Positions 45,017 through 58,100 of a DNA stretch of 64,000 nucleotides are shown piece after piece. The DNA lies in NCBI GenBank assembly GCA_029948255.1, contig JALIZF010001629.1:426501-490500 (forward strand). Direction: 5' to 3'. The notes below the pieces were generated by a model. The model was not told where the DNA came from. It made no database searches and worked only from the letters and a program-made list of their open reading frames with translations. The position numbers and the translations under genes are program-made. Each line of letters begins with the position of its first letter. Within the stretch, counting starts at the first letter, position 1. This stretch comes from Telmatactis stephensoni. Taxonomy: Eukaryota > Cnidaria > Anthozoa > Actiniaria > Isophelliidae.

Positions 45017-47071
45017 GGTTTGTCTGGATAATTGTGACAGTCAAGAGTCATGTATGTCTCTGTGACACATCCTTCAAGCCAAAGTTTAGTATTATGTATA
45101 TGCAACAGTTGATATTTAATTTTAGTCACTGTTTAATTTAAGTGACTTCTTTTCAATTGAGCAGTTTCTTTACGAATGTGAAATTGACTACAATGTGAAA
45201 TGACTATACTATGTCAGCACTGATGATATCAAGAGAGAAAACTTAATAGACCAAGACTCCAAGCGTGTCTTGATAAAACCTTTGGTAGCTGAATTTGACA
45301 TGTGGTGCTGCATTTGGGCTATTTTTAGAACAAGAATTCAGCAAGCACTGGTTGTAACATGTGAGTGGCTGATGGTCCTAAGATAGCCCAAATACAGGGT
45401 AACTTGTCACATTATGTCATGTGTGTCTTAGTCTCATGGTTTAATCCACACTGTAACTGTGTCATTTTCACTGTCATATAAAAACTGCACTAATAGGATT
45501 TATTGGAATTTGCATTGATATGTTTATGGATGTGGTATAAAGTTTCTATGATCATGAGAGTGACCTGCAATTATCCATGCAGTCACTCCTACTTAAGCAA
45601 TAAGGATAAATCACTGGAAACGTGTAATACACAGGTAAAAATATCAATTCCCAACTTGGAGTTTCCCTGGGTCTAAACTGGAATCTGTTCTATTTTACTT
45701 GGGAAATCTGTAATACCCAAACTTGTAAAAATAGAACAGATTTCCAGGGATTCCCTAGTTAGACCCAGGGAAGACCCAAGCTGGGAAATGACATTTCTTC
45801 CTGTGAATGTCGTAAAAACAACATAACTACTTACTGACGTATCTTATTAAATAGGCGTGTTTTTACTCCAGTGAAGGGCTAAAGCTCAAAATGTCCTTAA
45901 GTTATCTCTACAGAGTTACAAGTTTCCTCCTTAATTAATAGTCAGTCATCTTTACTATAGCCCTATTAATCCATTCCATAGCTGTTGTGTTTCAATAAAA
46001 TTGTTTGTAATGGTTAAATATCTACAAATAGGAAATTTAAAAAATTATGTTTTTGATTATTAATGTTCCTGTCATCTTTGATAAAACTTGCCATTTTATA
46101 TCACTCTTGATTTGTATGTCCAAAATCTGAGATTTACAGTATCTACTTTATAACTGTTCCTCATTGTTATGCCTGCTTATACTGTATTAAAGTGTTTGGT
46201 GCAAATGTGGGGAAAACAGGTGTAAAATGTAATTCCTGGTTGCTCAAGGTTCACATGAATGATGCAAATGCAAATAGAAGTGGAAGCAGTGTTTACACAT
46301 GAATGCACATGTAAGGATAAATAGATATGTATGCACAATTATTGAGGTAGTTAAAACTTAGACAAAGAAATAATGGCTTGCATTTGCACAAATGCTACTT
46401 CACACTGAAATGCCAACTCAACAAGTGCAAGAAAATGAAAAATTTAATTGCCATTTCTTGCATTTGCATTTGTGATATTTGCAGTTGCATTTCTCAAGTT
46501 CACACATACATCTGCTTGCGCTTGCACTCGCATTTGCGTTGCTCATATGAACCAGACTTGCATCATAAAGGCACCAAAATTAAGACCCAAAAGTTTGATG
46601 GTAGCTTAGGTATTTTTCAGTAATTTCTGTAAATCAAAATTAAATATTGATTATATTAATTAATCATTTTTGTTACAATCAATACCAATACCGGGGATGA
46701 ATAAACACTGTTCAGGTTTACTGTACATGTAAGCTTACGTTTAACAATTCAATAAATTACCGTATTCATAAAATGTCTTCTTTTCATATCATGCAGGATA
46801 ATATTCCCCTGACCTCAATCTGAAAAAGGGTATAGACATCAAACAATCATCCTAGCCATGGTGTAATTATGAAGTTAAGTCAAATATCCATGAACTTAAC
46901 ACCTTTTGAACTAAAATATGTGAACAAAATGCGATTTTCCCACCTTTAAACCAAAGTCCACCATTTTCCCGCCTTTCCTTGTGGATGGGCTGGACGGGCT
47001 GCCTGTTTAATGTTGTCCGAGAAAGAGTGGGTCAATGGTTGTGGTGTATTGTGGGTAATGTCAAATCCAGC
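45017..47071. other. Intergenic region between the M13 gene and SF3B4
   Basis: AT-rich. It holds the 3' end of the peptidase transcript, a MITE at 45648-45789 and, near 46250-46550, a stretch of ATTTGCA/GCATTTGC-rich sequence. No further gene is recognised. The last 150 bases, with GC-richer sequence (ATGGGCTGGACGGGC, TTTTCCCGCC), are the likely SF3B4 promoter. Confidence 0.6.
45648..45789. mobile_element. Palindromic MITE, GGAATCTGTTCTATTTT family
   Basis: Inverted arms of about 55 bp (TTCCCTGGGTCTAAACT, GAATCTGTTCTATTTT and complements). A second copy in the opposite orientation lies at 57800-57900. Confidence 0.6.
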
Positions 47072-50000
47072 ATGGCGGCCGGTCCGATAGCTGAAAGAAA
47101 TCAAGGTTTGTGCTGTGTTTTTAGTATCATAAGCTCAACATATGAATTCAATATTGATATAACTTCTTCTTCATGCTATTTTGTATCACCTTGATAAATT
47201 TGAACGTCTGAGTTTATCTCTAATGGTTGATTTTGTTCGTCTTTTCATGAGTTGTAGTTGCTTCAAAATGTCATTTGTAGTGAACTGAACGTTAGCATGT
47301 CGTTTAGCAGCGCAAAGAATGTGTAAAGAAAAGCAATATGATGAAAGTATTGGCTTTTTGTATGCGTGTTTGGAAGACAGCTGATTTAATATTAATCTTT
47401 AAACATTCTTTTGCCTGGATGTTGCGTATGCAAATGAGGAAACCTTTATAGTGTAGTTACATTGTAATATAAAATGTGAGGAATTTTCGTTCTGATGATC
47501 TTATAATTTGTTTCTGTTTATGACTGGTTTTGTGTTCTGCCATTGGTACTAATGTATTTATTGATCTTGATACTAATTTGTTTTTTGTCATGTTCAGATG
47601 CCACTATCTATGTTGGTAATCTTGATGAGAAGGTGTCTGAATCACTGCTCTGGGAAGGCTTTCTTCAAGCAGGGCCTGTTGGTAAGACATCAATAAAGCC
47701 AATTTTATGTTTCGTGATATGATAGTCCCCTTCACAGTTCTCTGTGCCATCTTGAAAGGTAGCCATGCCTTTGCATCAAAGCGAGATGAACAGTGAGCTT
47801 GCAATGATAGAGACCTGTGGATATCAAAAAATCTGCATGGTGGCTGTCATCCATTGTTATTAATGAGGTGACAGTAAAGCAGGATTGCATTGCACATGTA
47901 CATGGTGTACATTTTGGGGAAGCTTGGGTGGTTAATAAATAGTGAGAACACCAGTCCATCAGCTCTGAGGTCCCACATTTGATTGTGTGTGTGACTTGAG
48001 TTTGTCAGTTTGTTCTCTCAGTTATTTATTTTATTCATGTATTTATTTATTTGTTTCTAGTCAATGTTCACATGCCAAAAGACAGAATTACCCAACAACA
48101 CCAAGGCTACGGATTTGTGGAGTTTCTAGGTGAAGAAGATGCAGACTATGCAATCAAAGTCATGAACATGATCAAAATGTTTGGAAAACCAATTAGAGTT
48201 AATAAGGTAATGCTCTTGTAGTCCTTTATTACTATTCATTTATTCCTGTGGTGAAGTTGATCTCCTAATCAAAACTTGTCACACTGCTTAAAAAATATAT
48301 AAAACCTTATTTGCCTTCTTAACTGTGTTGGTATTATACTGTAGGCTTCAGCTCACAATAAAAATCTAGATGTTGGTGCCAATCTATTTATTGGAAATCT
48401 GGATCCTGAAGTAGATGAGAAGCTACTTTATGACACATTTAGTGCATTTGGAGTGATTTTACAGACACCAAAAGTGAGTGTATTAAATCAGTGGTCTTAG
48501 TTGAAGGGTTGCCCATAGAAATGGCCAAAGGGACCTTTGGTTGATGTCCAGAGATATTTTACCATAGGGAAGTCCAGTAATACCATTTTGAACCATTTGA
48601 GAAATTAACTTGCAAAAGAATCTACCAGTCAGAGCGTACATAATATTCAATGACATCATCCATGGCTGTGTACGTATACTTTGATGTCACATGGTTCTCG
48701 ACCTATCAGAGTGTGTATACATGTATTATACCAAGTATTATTAATATGAATACTCATACTTGCATCTACAGTTAATGCTTTAAATGTGTATTGTCTATTA
48801 CCAGATAATGAGAGATCCAGATACAGGGAACTCCAAAGGCTTTGCATTTATTAATTTTGCAAGTTTTGAGGCTGCAGATGCAGCAATAGAAGCAATGAAT
48901 GGACAGTATTTATGTAATCGACCAATCACAGTATCATTTGCATTTAAAAAAGATTCTAAAGGAGAACGACATGGTTCAGCTGCAGGTCAGTGTCATGTTT
49001 TAAATCATGGGTTAATAAGCTGGTTAGCCTCTAGAATGGGTTAATGGTCATTAATGCACACAGATTAGCCAATGAGCTTCCAGAATTTTACCTCTATTAA
49101 ATGAAGAGGTCAAAATAAAGACAACCTAAGTGAGCTATGATCAGAAGTCAACTTCTCTTATGTTGATAAAGAAATTTGAGGGAGAATTTACAATTTGATT
49201 GCAGTTCACATAACTTTTTTGCAACAATGTCTTCAAATTGTCATTCTGTAAATGTCCCAATTCTATTTAACAAATTGAAGATGGTTTTGAGTTGTCTGTC
49301 CTCTTATTGACACACTCTTGACGTCATAAAATGTTCAAAACTCAAGTGGAATCACGAGCGCAGCGAGTGGTTTCACTGCAAAGTTTTGAACATTTTATGA
49401 TGTCAAGAGTGTGTCAATAAGAGGACAGACAACTCAAAACCATCTTCAATTCGTTTTTTACAACAATTATTTGAGATAAAAGTTAAAAAATCCTTTTCAA
49501 ACGGGGCAACAGAACGAGCGCACGCGCTCAAACGCGTCAGCAGTGTGTCTGTCCTCTTATTGACACACTCTAATCAACCAATCAGATCGCGAGATTAGTA
49601 TCAAGTGTTGTAAAATTTGCTTTTATCAATTCTTAATGTTTTTCTTAAATCTCTTTTAGAGCGTCTTCTTGCAGCCCAAAATCCATTAGCACAAGCAGAT
49701 CGACCTCACCAACTTTTTGCAGATGCTCCTCCAGTACCACCCTCGGCTGCCCCACCCATCATCAACCCACCACCAATGGGTGCAATGCCACCTATGGGTA
49801 TTCCAGTACCAGGACCGCCACCCATGGGTATGCCACCTGTACCTCCATCGATGCCTCCTCCAGGTACATGAGTTATCATTTTTGTTTTACAAGGGAAGCA
49901 AGGGTGGCTGAGCAGTGAGAGCAATGATAAGGGACTGGTCATTATTTACAGGGAGAGAGGGTGAGGGAGTTCAAATAAAAGATAACTGCTCATTTTTTGA

Positions 50001-51031
50001 TGGCCCTTGCCCCCCTTTTCTACATACATGTACGTACACACATAACATTCTTTCAGAGTGAGTATAAAAATCTGTGTCCCCCTCTATTTTCATCCCCCAG
50101 TAAAACCTAGTGAGCTGAGAGTTGTTTGTATAGAACAGTTCAACATAGTGGTAGTGAGTGTGAGAGTACAATGTTCCCCAATTGGTGTGCAAGTGCTAGA
50201 ACACATTGTAAAATTAACTCTTGATAGCAGCCAGAACTTTTGTAAATGAAAAATTTTTCAAAAGCATGACAAAAATCAGTTAAATATTTTACTATGTATA
50301 ATCATTATTTGTCTTATTATGTCTTTTAGGCATGCCGCCACCTGGTATGTTCCCACCAGCAGGTTTCCCCAATTATGGAATGCCCCCTGGTATGATGCCA
50401 CCATCATTTCAACCAGGGCCGCCACCTCAACCTCCTCCACCACCAAATATGATGGGGCAGGTATGTGTGTTTTACACTGGATAACATAGTGTACATAGTC
50501 ATCCTTTGGAAACCAAGACTATTGTTCTGGCACTTATTTCTTGTTCCTGGAACAAAATACCCTTGGGAACATAAGTATGTTAGAACTTGTCCTGGAAATC
50601 ATTACATGGATATTGTTATTTGTTTACACATGCTGGATGTTGATTGGTTGAACTACAGTGTAATAAGATTGATCAATCAGAAAGGATTTTACAAGTTCTA
50701 ATGGACAACAGAGCTATTTTCCCTGGGAGCACATTGATTAATTGAATTGTTGTTAAAACATTTAAATGTTTTTTTGTTTATTTCAGCCACCACCGCCACC
50801 TCAACAATTTATGCATCAACAATTTATGCAAATGCCACCAATGCCGCCCCACAGTAAGTCATTATTAGTGGGGTAACTTGACTGACTGACTGACTGACTG
50901 ACTGACTGACTGACTGACTGACCCATTGATCAGTTTATCTCTCAATCCATTGATTGATTGATTGATTAATGTACTCATTCACATGTTTTCTTGTAGATCA
51001 AATGCCACCTGCTCCTCCCCCACCTCAGTAA
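47072..51031 (+). CDS. SF3B4: Splicing factor 3B subunit 4 (SF3b49/SAP49)
   Basis: U2 snRNP component that binds pre-mRNA at the branch-site region in the nucleus. Exons 47072-47105, 47598-47681, 48061-48206, 48345-48473, 48805-48985, 49660-49863, 50330-50460, 50787-50853, 50997-51031 give 336 codons plus TAA. The start MAAGP.AERNQDAT.YVGNL matches the family. RRM1 has RNP2 IYVGNL and RNP1 GYGFVEF; RRM2 has RNP2 LFIGNL and RNP1 KGFAFINF. The linker [20 protein letters not shown] is near-invariant in orthologues. The C-terminal Pro/Gly/Met-rich tail (about 120 residues) is much shorter than in vertebrates, which have about 424 residues in total. AATAAA at 51736 is a possible polyadenylation signal. 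Introns carry MITE and SINE copies. Confidence 0.96.
49272..49451. mobile_element. Near-perfect palindromic MITE in SF3B4 intron 5
   Basis: Arms of about 70 bp (AATTGAAGATGGTTTTGAGT at the left and its complement at the right) enclose about 40 bases. A partial third copy of the arm (GTCTGTCCTCTTATTGACAC) stands at 49544-49563 just downstream. Confidence 0.75.
49890..50245 (+). mobile_element. Diverged SINE copy in SF3B4 intron 6
   Basis: The 3' part (GTAGTGAGTGTGAGAGTAC then ATGTTCCCC) matches the SINE at 63238-63545. The head (GGTGGCTGAGCAGTGAGAGC) may be its decayed tRNA region. Confidence 0.5.
50877..50922. repeat. (GACT)n microsatellite
   Basis: Eleven GACT units in SF3B4 intron 8. Confidence 0.95.
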
Positions 51032-52178
51032 TAAAATGGCCAATAGAAAAGGAGGTAAACTTTGTACAGATAACAATGCTTTTATAAAGAAAGCAAGTCA
51101 TACTTTTGTGGCACTAAACTGGATCAAGTATTGTTTATATTATAATGCTGTTAAAGAACATGTTACAGACAGCAGAGAATTGTAAAAGTCTCGGCTATTG
51201 CTGCAATGGTGAGATGTTGACAATGAAGACATTCACACTAAGAGTTAAGAATGTCTTGGTTAGGACTGCCCAATCTTGGTTAAAAGTATACATATGCGAC
51301 ACAAATGGTGTCCAACTTGTGGTAACTTGAAGATGAGGGTTTTTAATGAAGACTCAAGTCACCATACACAGTGAAGATGTCTTAGCATGGGAAGTCTAAA
51401 CATGTTCTTGTTTAAAAATGTGGCAACAAGATAAACTAGTGTAATTTATGAATGTCGTCTTTATGACAGAATCATGGATTACTTTCTTGGATTATTTTTC
51501 ATACTTACATGTAGTGTTGACTTACTGCAACTCTTAGTTATTACTTAATGTAAATATATCATTCATCATATTATCATCCTCACCATCATCACTATCAGCA
51601 TCATCATTACCATCATCATCACCTCAGTTTGGGATCTTAAACATAGTACTTGTGCTTGTGTAGTATTCAAGTTAAAGGTATGGATAGGATATTCATTTTT
51701 TTCTGATTGTGCTAAATTATCAAGAACATAGTTTTAATAAAAGTCAAAAAGATGGATCACTAGCATCCTTTCCATCCCTTCTCCCCTTTGGCTCTGCCAG
51801 GGTTGTGTGCATGGGATCCAGATTTAGGTACCTGAAAGATCTTCCTCAACTCCATCTATTCATTAATTCTGATAATATTTGTGTGGTGTGTAGTCATGGC
51901 TCTTATGAACCACCTTTATACCCTACAATACTATGGCTGTACAAGTTTTCTTGGCTTACACTAAAAAAGATGAATGAATTGATAAATGAATGGATAGATG
52001 AATGAATGCATGCATGGATGAATGAATGGATGTATAAGTGAGTGAGTGAGAACTTTATTTTACAAGGGGTCATAACCCGTAAGTTCTTTTCATGAGGGGC
52101 CTCAGATCAATGGAAACAAATCACAACAACAAGAAATATGATTTCATGTTTTTAATCACTGTAGAGTTGATCGACTTT
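51032..52178. other. Convergent intergenic region SF3B4 / sPLA2
   Basis: Contains the SF3B4 3' UTR, an (ATC)n tract near 51560-51630, a (GAAT)n tract near 51970-52030, and TTTATT at 52054-52059, a possible minus-strand polyadenylation signal for the phospholipase gene. No additional gene seen. Confidence 0.6.
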
Positions 52179-55100
52179 CTAACATGTATTTTTCTTGTAG
52201 TCCTTGTAACGATTGTTAAAACGATTTCGCATGAAACACCTGACAGCGGCAACATCGCAGCGGCAAATTCCTCGTCCACATCGGCTTGACCACCAGCCTG
52301 ATTAATAAATAAAAATATTCGCCATTCAGTTTCCTGGCAAATTTTTAGACATTTGATTATTTTACACCTAAAATTAAGCTATGTGCGCCCTCATGGGAAT
52401 GAATTTGAAAAGGAATCTTTGTTAACGTTAAGATCATCTTTACCCGAAAAGGACGTTTTCCCAGCTTTTGATCTAAGGAAACTCCTTTTTAGGGGATAGC
52501 GAAAAGCAACAAAAAGGTGCGTTTCCACATTTATTGAATTAGTGTGGACATTTAGTCTAAAAAGTGACCATTTTCATGATTGGTTCACAATCGGGGGTCA
52601 TAAAAAGTCATGAGTTCGAGCATGCTCAAATGTACTTTTTTCTTTTCAATAAATTTCTATAGCAAAAGCGTTAAGTTGAAAACAAAATAAAAGCAAGAAA
52701 GTAGGTAAGCAAAAGAAACTGAACAAAAAAGAAAAGGAAAAACTAAACAGAATGGAATAATAGTTGCTTGGTGCGTGACAAATCAACCAGTGGTTGGGTT
52801 ACCTGTGTAGCATTTCAGGCCACTGTGATAGTAGTTCTTGTGATATGGTTCATATCGTCCACAGATTCGTCGTCGAATGAGCTTATTGAAGCACCAGTCG
52901 TGCGTTCGGCAGCACCTGATGGTAGCAATGAATAAAAAGTGCATGAATAGGAGAGTATACAACTGAGAACTACCAGTTCCCGTGTCCTCCTCTTTTTTCA
53001 GATAAGCTTAAAAAGGTTGCACAAACATGGACCTTTTCAAATCCAAATCATCAGATACGCCATGAAGTGGATTTGAACGAATATTTTTTGATTGACCTGC
53101 GGTGGAAGAGTACAAATACGAAAAGCGTGCAATACTTTGCACTATTTATGTTTGTATTGTCCTTACGTACCTATCTGTTCCATCAAGTGGTCTTCCTTTG
53201 CCTCCAAGCCCACACCAACAGCCATATCCCCAGTAGTCTGTTGGGTTACGTCTTGTGTATCTTTTAATCAAGTTGTAGAACTGAAGAGCACCTCGTTTGG
53301 AAATTTCACCTTTTTGTGGAGAAAACAAACAAACAAAGAACAATGTCATTGAAGATCCACAAAGTGGATCCACAAAGTTGTGGATCACATGACAAGACAC
53401 TGAAAGGGGTACTTGGACGAAATAGAATAAAATTTGACTTGAAACTTAGTAAAACCTATCTGTACGACTCCCAATAATCACTAAAAGCAACATTTTCTTT
53501 ACATTCAAATGAGACGAATAGAAATTGTCAACTATTTTAGCATTTAAGCTGTGAGTAAATGACGTCATTTACTCAATCCTATTGTTCTCTTAGACTTTAT
53601 ATCAACATTTCTCTTTGATAATGAGCTTGAAATGCAGATTTTTGGGCAGAAGGAAGCTAGTTATTTAACTACATTCATCTTCAGATAGAAATAATCAGTT
53701 CCAATTTTCATCGATTTTTATCCAAGTGGGCCTTGAGACACGACAACCCGCTATCTATGGCATTGCACCCCTAAATCTTGGCCAATTGTTTTGGGTATGC
53801 CACCCCTATATTAAGGCCAATAAATTCTATGTTCACACGACGATAATTACGGGTGCCATGCCAAAAATGTTGGGTCCACGGCGTGTGGCCAAGTTTTAGG
53901 GTTGATGCGCCATAAAAAGGTTGTCGTGTCAATTGGACTGTAATGAAATCCCTCTTCTCTTTTTTTAATTATCAAAAACTATTTTTTATGCTTTGATGTA
54001 CAAGCGTGACTTAGCGTTTCTTGCTTTTTGATACCAAATCATGGTTAAAAGTTTTATTTGTTATATTTAACTTTCATGCGCGCCCATTTAGGTTATGCTA
54101 GTGAAGTCTGGGCTCCTCAATCGTGCATTTCTGACATAAAAACTATCGAAAGTGTTCAACGGCGAGCAACTAGATTTATTCTTAACTGCAGCTCAGATGT
54201 AAATCGTAGGCCCAGTTATAAGTCTAGGCTTATTTCCTTAAATTTTTTGCCATTGTCATACTGGTTTGAATGTCGGGATACAATTTTCCTATTTAAATGT
54301 AATTATCAATGGGTCGTATAATTTTCCTACAAGTTTATATTTTTCCTTTAACGCAGGACGTACCAGAAGCTCTGCTAATTTGTCATTACGTCCTATGTAT
54401 TCCTTTCGTACTAATATATTTAGGGCCCGGGGGGGGGGGGGGGGGGTACACCCCTATCCCTCTCCCCCTATATTGGCTTATAATGGAGGCCACTATTAGC
54501 ATTAATAATTTTTTCTATAAGTGTTTTATGTATGTCAATTTTTTCTTGTTCGTTGTTGGGGGCAACCTTGCCGGGACCTCTTGAATCCGTTAGTTGCTCC
54601 CTCTCTTAGTTTAACTGTATTGTTACGTATTTGTGTCTTATTCAGTTTTTTTTTTTTTTCTTTTTTTAAATTGTAACCTGTTATCTAAGTGGATAACTGT
54701 ATTGTTACGTATTTGTGTCTTATTCAGTTTCTTTTCTTTTTTTTAATTGTAACCTGTTTTCTAAGTGGAAGCTTCTAAATGAATGAATGAATCAATCAAT
54801 CAATCAATAAAAGTACAAAGAATATTGTACTCTTTAACGGTAGCAATTGGAGTTGGAAAATTTAACCGCGCGCGCTAAGGAGGCTGGGATAGCCGGGGAG
54901 TTCGTCCTTTTTGGTTTTAAAATGGAATAATTATTAGAAAATGTAGTCAGTGTAAGGGGGAAATGAGCTGGAATATATCCTTCCTAAACTGCTCTTTTGC
55001 CTTTCATTTTTACTCGCGCCAGGCCGCAGGCCGCGCGAGTCTAGGTTCCCAACAGGTTTCGTCGTCGTCGTAGTTCATGTCACACTAGAGAACCTACACA

Positions 55101-58100
55101 TGGGTTTCCTGTGTTTAGACAATGTTTCCTGTCGCCTTGCGAAATGGCCATTCTTGCGCAATACTGTACACGCGCAATGCATTACTGGGTGCTCCAACCA
55201 TGCTTCAAGTGACCAAGCTCCGCCATTAGACATGAGATTTCGAAGTAAGTTTTTAGCCTTTTTCTCCGTGATTATTGTTGTTCTTTTCATATGTCAGATA
55301 GAATTACCGTTTACAAATCTAGAGGAGATGTCTTGTTGAATATTTTGCTGATTCATAGAAGATTTTAAAGCTTCATCGATCGTACTTGAAATAAGACGGC
55401 GGGGACTTCAAATCGGTCTTCTCAAAACCTAACCAAAGCATTCTAGAATCTATCAGGAACCACACACAGTTCCATTAGACGTAGTACTTTTATTGTCAAT
55501 AATGAATTTAAGAAATATACATGGAAATAAAGCTTTTGTTTTTTTTCAAAGTCTTGTTTTGAACAGTGATATTTTCATGTGCGTGATCGAGAAAGAATAC
55601 CAGTCTCGAGAAATACACGCATCATAACTTAAATAAATCCAGGAAAACTACAAGTCATCTGTTAAAAATAATTGAATTATCACAGAGCAGTGAATCATTC
55701 CAATTTTATTCTGTCAAGTGATATAGAAACAAATCATGGTCCTATTGATCCCTTTAAGACTATCTAAGCACCTTATAGTCAAAACAAAGTGGTGTTGTTT
55801 GGGTTCAATGTACTTGTAGGTACCAAGTGCATGTGTACTGAGCCATGTCCCTTACATCACTAATATTTGCCCACAGAAATAATGGTATTTCATCATCAAT
55901 AACTTAGTTCAAATAATGAACATTGGTAATGAACTGTATGGTAGTTTATCTAGACCATCCTGACAAACATTTTTAATGTTATAAACAAGAACCTGAAATA
56001 ATTTCCATATTTACTACAGGTACAGTCCAAGCTACAATGGTATATTCGGTATATTCATGACTGTTGTACACTTGTCTAGAAATTTTTGATTACTGTACAT
56101 CATTGGTGAATATAATGCAGTCTTTAATCACACAAAATTATATCTAATTCATAATAACAATTAGTTGTAGTACTGTGGCCATGTACTGTACCTCAGATGG
56201 TAAAAACTATTTGATTCACAGGGTAACTGGGCTACCTGTGGCTATTGGCATTGGGTGATACAGATATCAATGTGCATCTAATTATAGGCTGTTCAGCAGA
56301 AGTATTAAGTGAACTGTGGAATTTTGTTCCATGTTCTACAAATGAGCTTAAAGTCTCTGAATTCCAATACCAGGTAGATTTTATCAGAGAAAACCAAAGA
56401 GCATACAAAGATATACCACAACAGCATTATAATAAAGTCAGGTTCCTTGAGGGTGAGGCATAGCAATCAGATTGCATTTCTAGCATGTGAAGCAAAATAG
56501 TTTTTACCCTCTGAGGTACAGTACATGGCTACAGTACTACAACCAATTGTTATTATGAATGAGATATAATTTTGTGTGATTAAAGACTGCATTGTATTCA
56601 CCAATTTGTACAGTAATCAAAAGTTTCTAGTGTACAGTTTATAGTCATGAATATACCACTGTAGCTTGGACTGTAGTCAAGTATATAGGTAGTACTGCAT
56701 ATGGAAAATATTTCAGGTACTTTTTGACGGGACAGTCTAGATGAACTACCACACTGCAGAGTACCTGCATTCAACCCAAACAATAGCACATTGTCTTGAC
56801 TATAAGGTGCTTGGATAGTCTTATATCACTTGAGAGAATAAAATTGGAATGATTCACTCTGTGATTCAAATTCAGTTTAAGTAGAATGCTTCGCATCCAC
56901 GAGTTAAAAACCTCACTATCACCCTCTGTCAATCCCCCCAGACTATCCACTTTCTATCATACTTGCTCAAAGCCCGCACATCTTAGACTGCGAGCAGTCC
57001 CACTTTTCCCTCCTGAATCAGAAATAAAAAGAAACGAGTGTTGCAGGATTCCTGTACCGGAAGTATTTCGTTCGGGTCTTTTGCACTCCCAAGACCCCAA
57101 CGAAATACTTCCGGTACAGGAATCCCGCAACGCTCGTTTCTTTTTATTTCTGATTCAGGAGGGAAATGTGGGACTGCTCGCAAACTAGCACATCTTTTAG
57201 GCGCGAGTGAGCTCTGCTGCGCAGTGTCTAGTTATTGGTTAAAACAACTAAAAATAATTGATTGTTTAAATGCATCCCAGGTAACCAAAATCATTTTGGT
57301 AGAATCAACCAATTTTGGTTATTTTAGCCATACTTTTTTGGTTGTTTGTTAGCAGTTGGTCAGTCATATCTACCCATTGAATTGCTTCCAAAAAATCAAA
57401 TGCTTTGGTAAATATGGCCAATGTTTTGATACAATTGATGCATCACAGGTAATCGAAAAACACTGGTTATAAACTGTTATTTCAAACAATTAAATTTTAG
57501 TTAAAAAATAATTGGTAAATTCAACCAAATCATAGTAATTGGTATTAAGAAACAGATCAATTAACTGTGTTATAAAAAAACACTGACATTGGAAATCTGA
57601 TTTTAACAAAAAGCCATAAAATAGTTATAACTTTCATTCCAATAAACTTCCTTATCCAGCTTTGTTTGTACGTCACGAAGCTCCATGACACTAAAGAGTC
57701 GCAAAGAGAGTTTCTTGGTCGTCTTGGTCGCTTTATTAACTAGTTGACCTACAATAACCTTAATAATCATATATATTATTCCTTTCCAGTTCTGTTCTAA
57801 TCCCTGGGAATCTGTTCTATTTTTACAAGTTTGGGTATTACAGATTTCCCAACTGCATGAGTAAAATAGAACAGATTCCCTGGTTAGATTCAGGGAAACC
57901 CAATGTTTGACCCATGCAAGGACGAGTTTCTTGTCTCAAATTTATCCATCTATTTTTCCGTCCAAATAGACGGAAAGGAATTAGCTAAATTCATATTAGA
58001 GACGGGAAACTCGTCTGACAGAAAACTCGTCCTACTTTCCCGGCCAAAACGACGAGAAAGTTGGACGGATAATTCGTCTAATGATAAAAACCGTCCTAAA

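Noticed and set aside
55100..55339. Type II membrane protein start (basic residues then a hydrophobic run near 55235-55300)
   Set aside because: No clear splice donor, the frame ends in a stop soon after, and no catalytic exon was recognised nearby.
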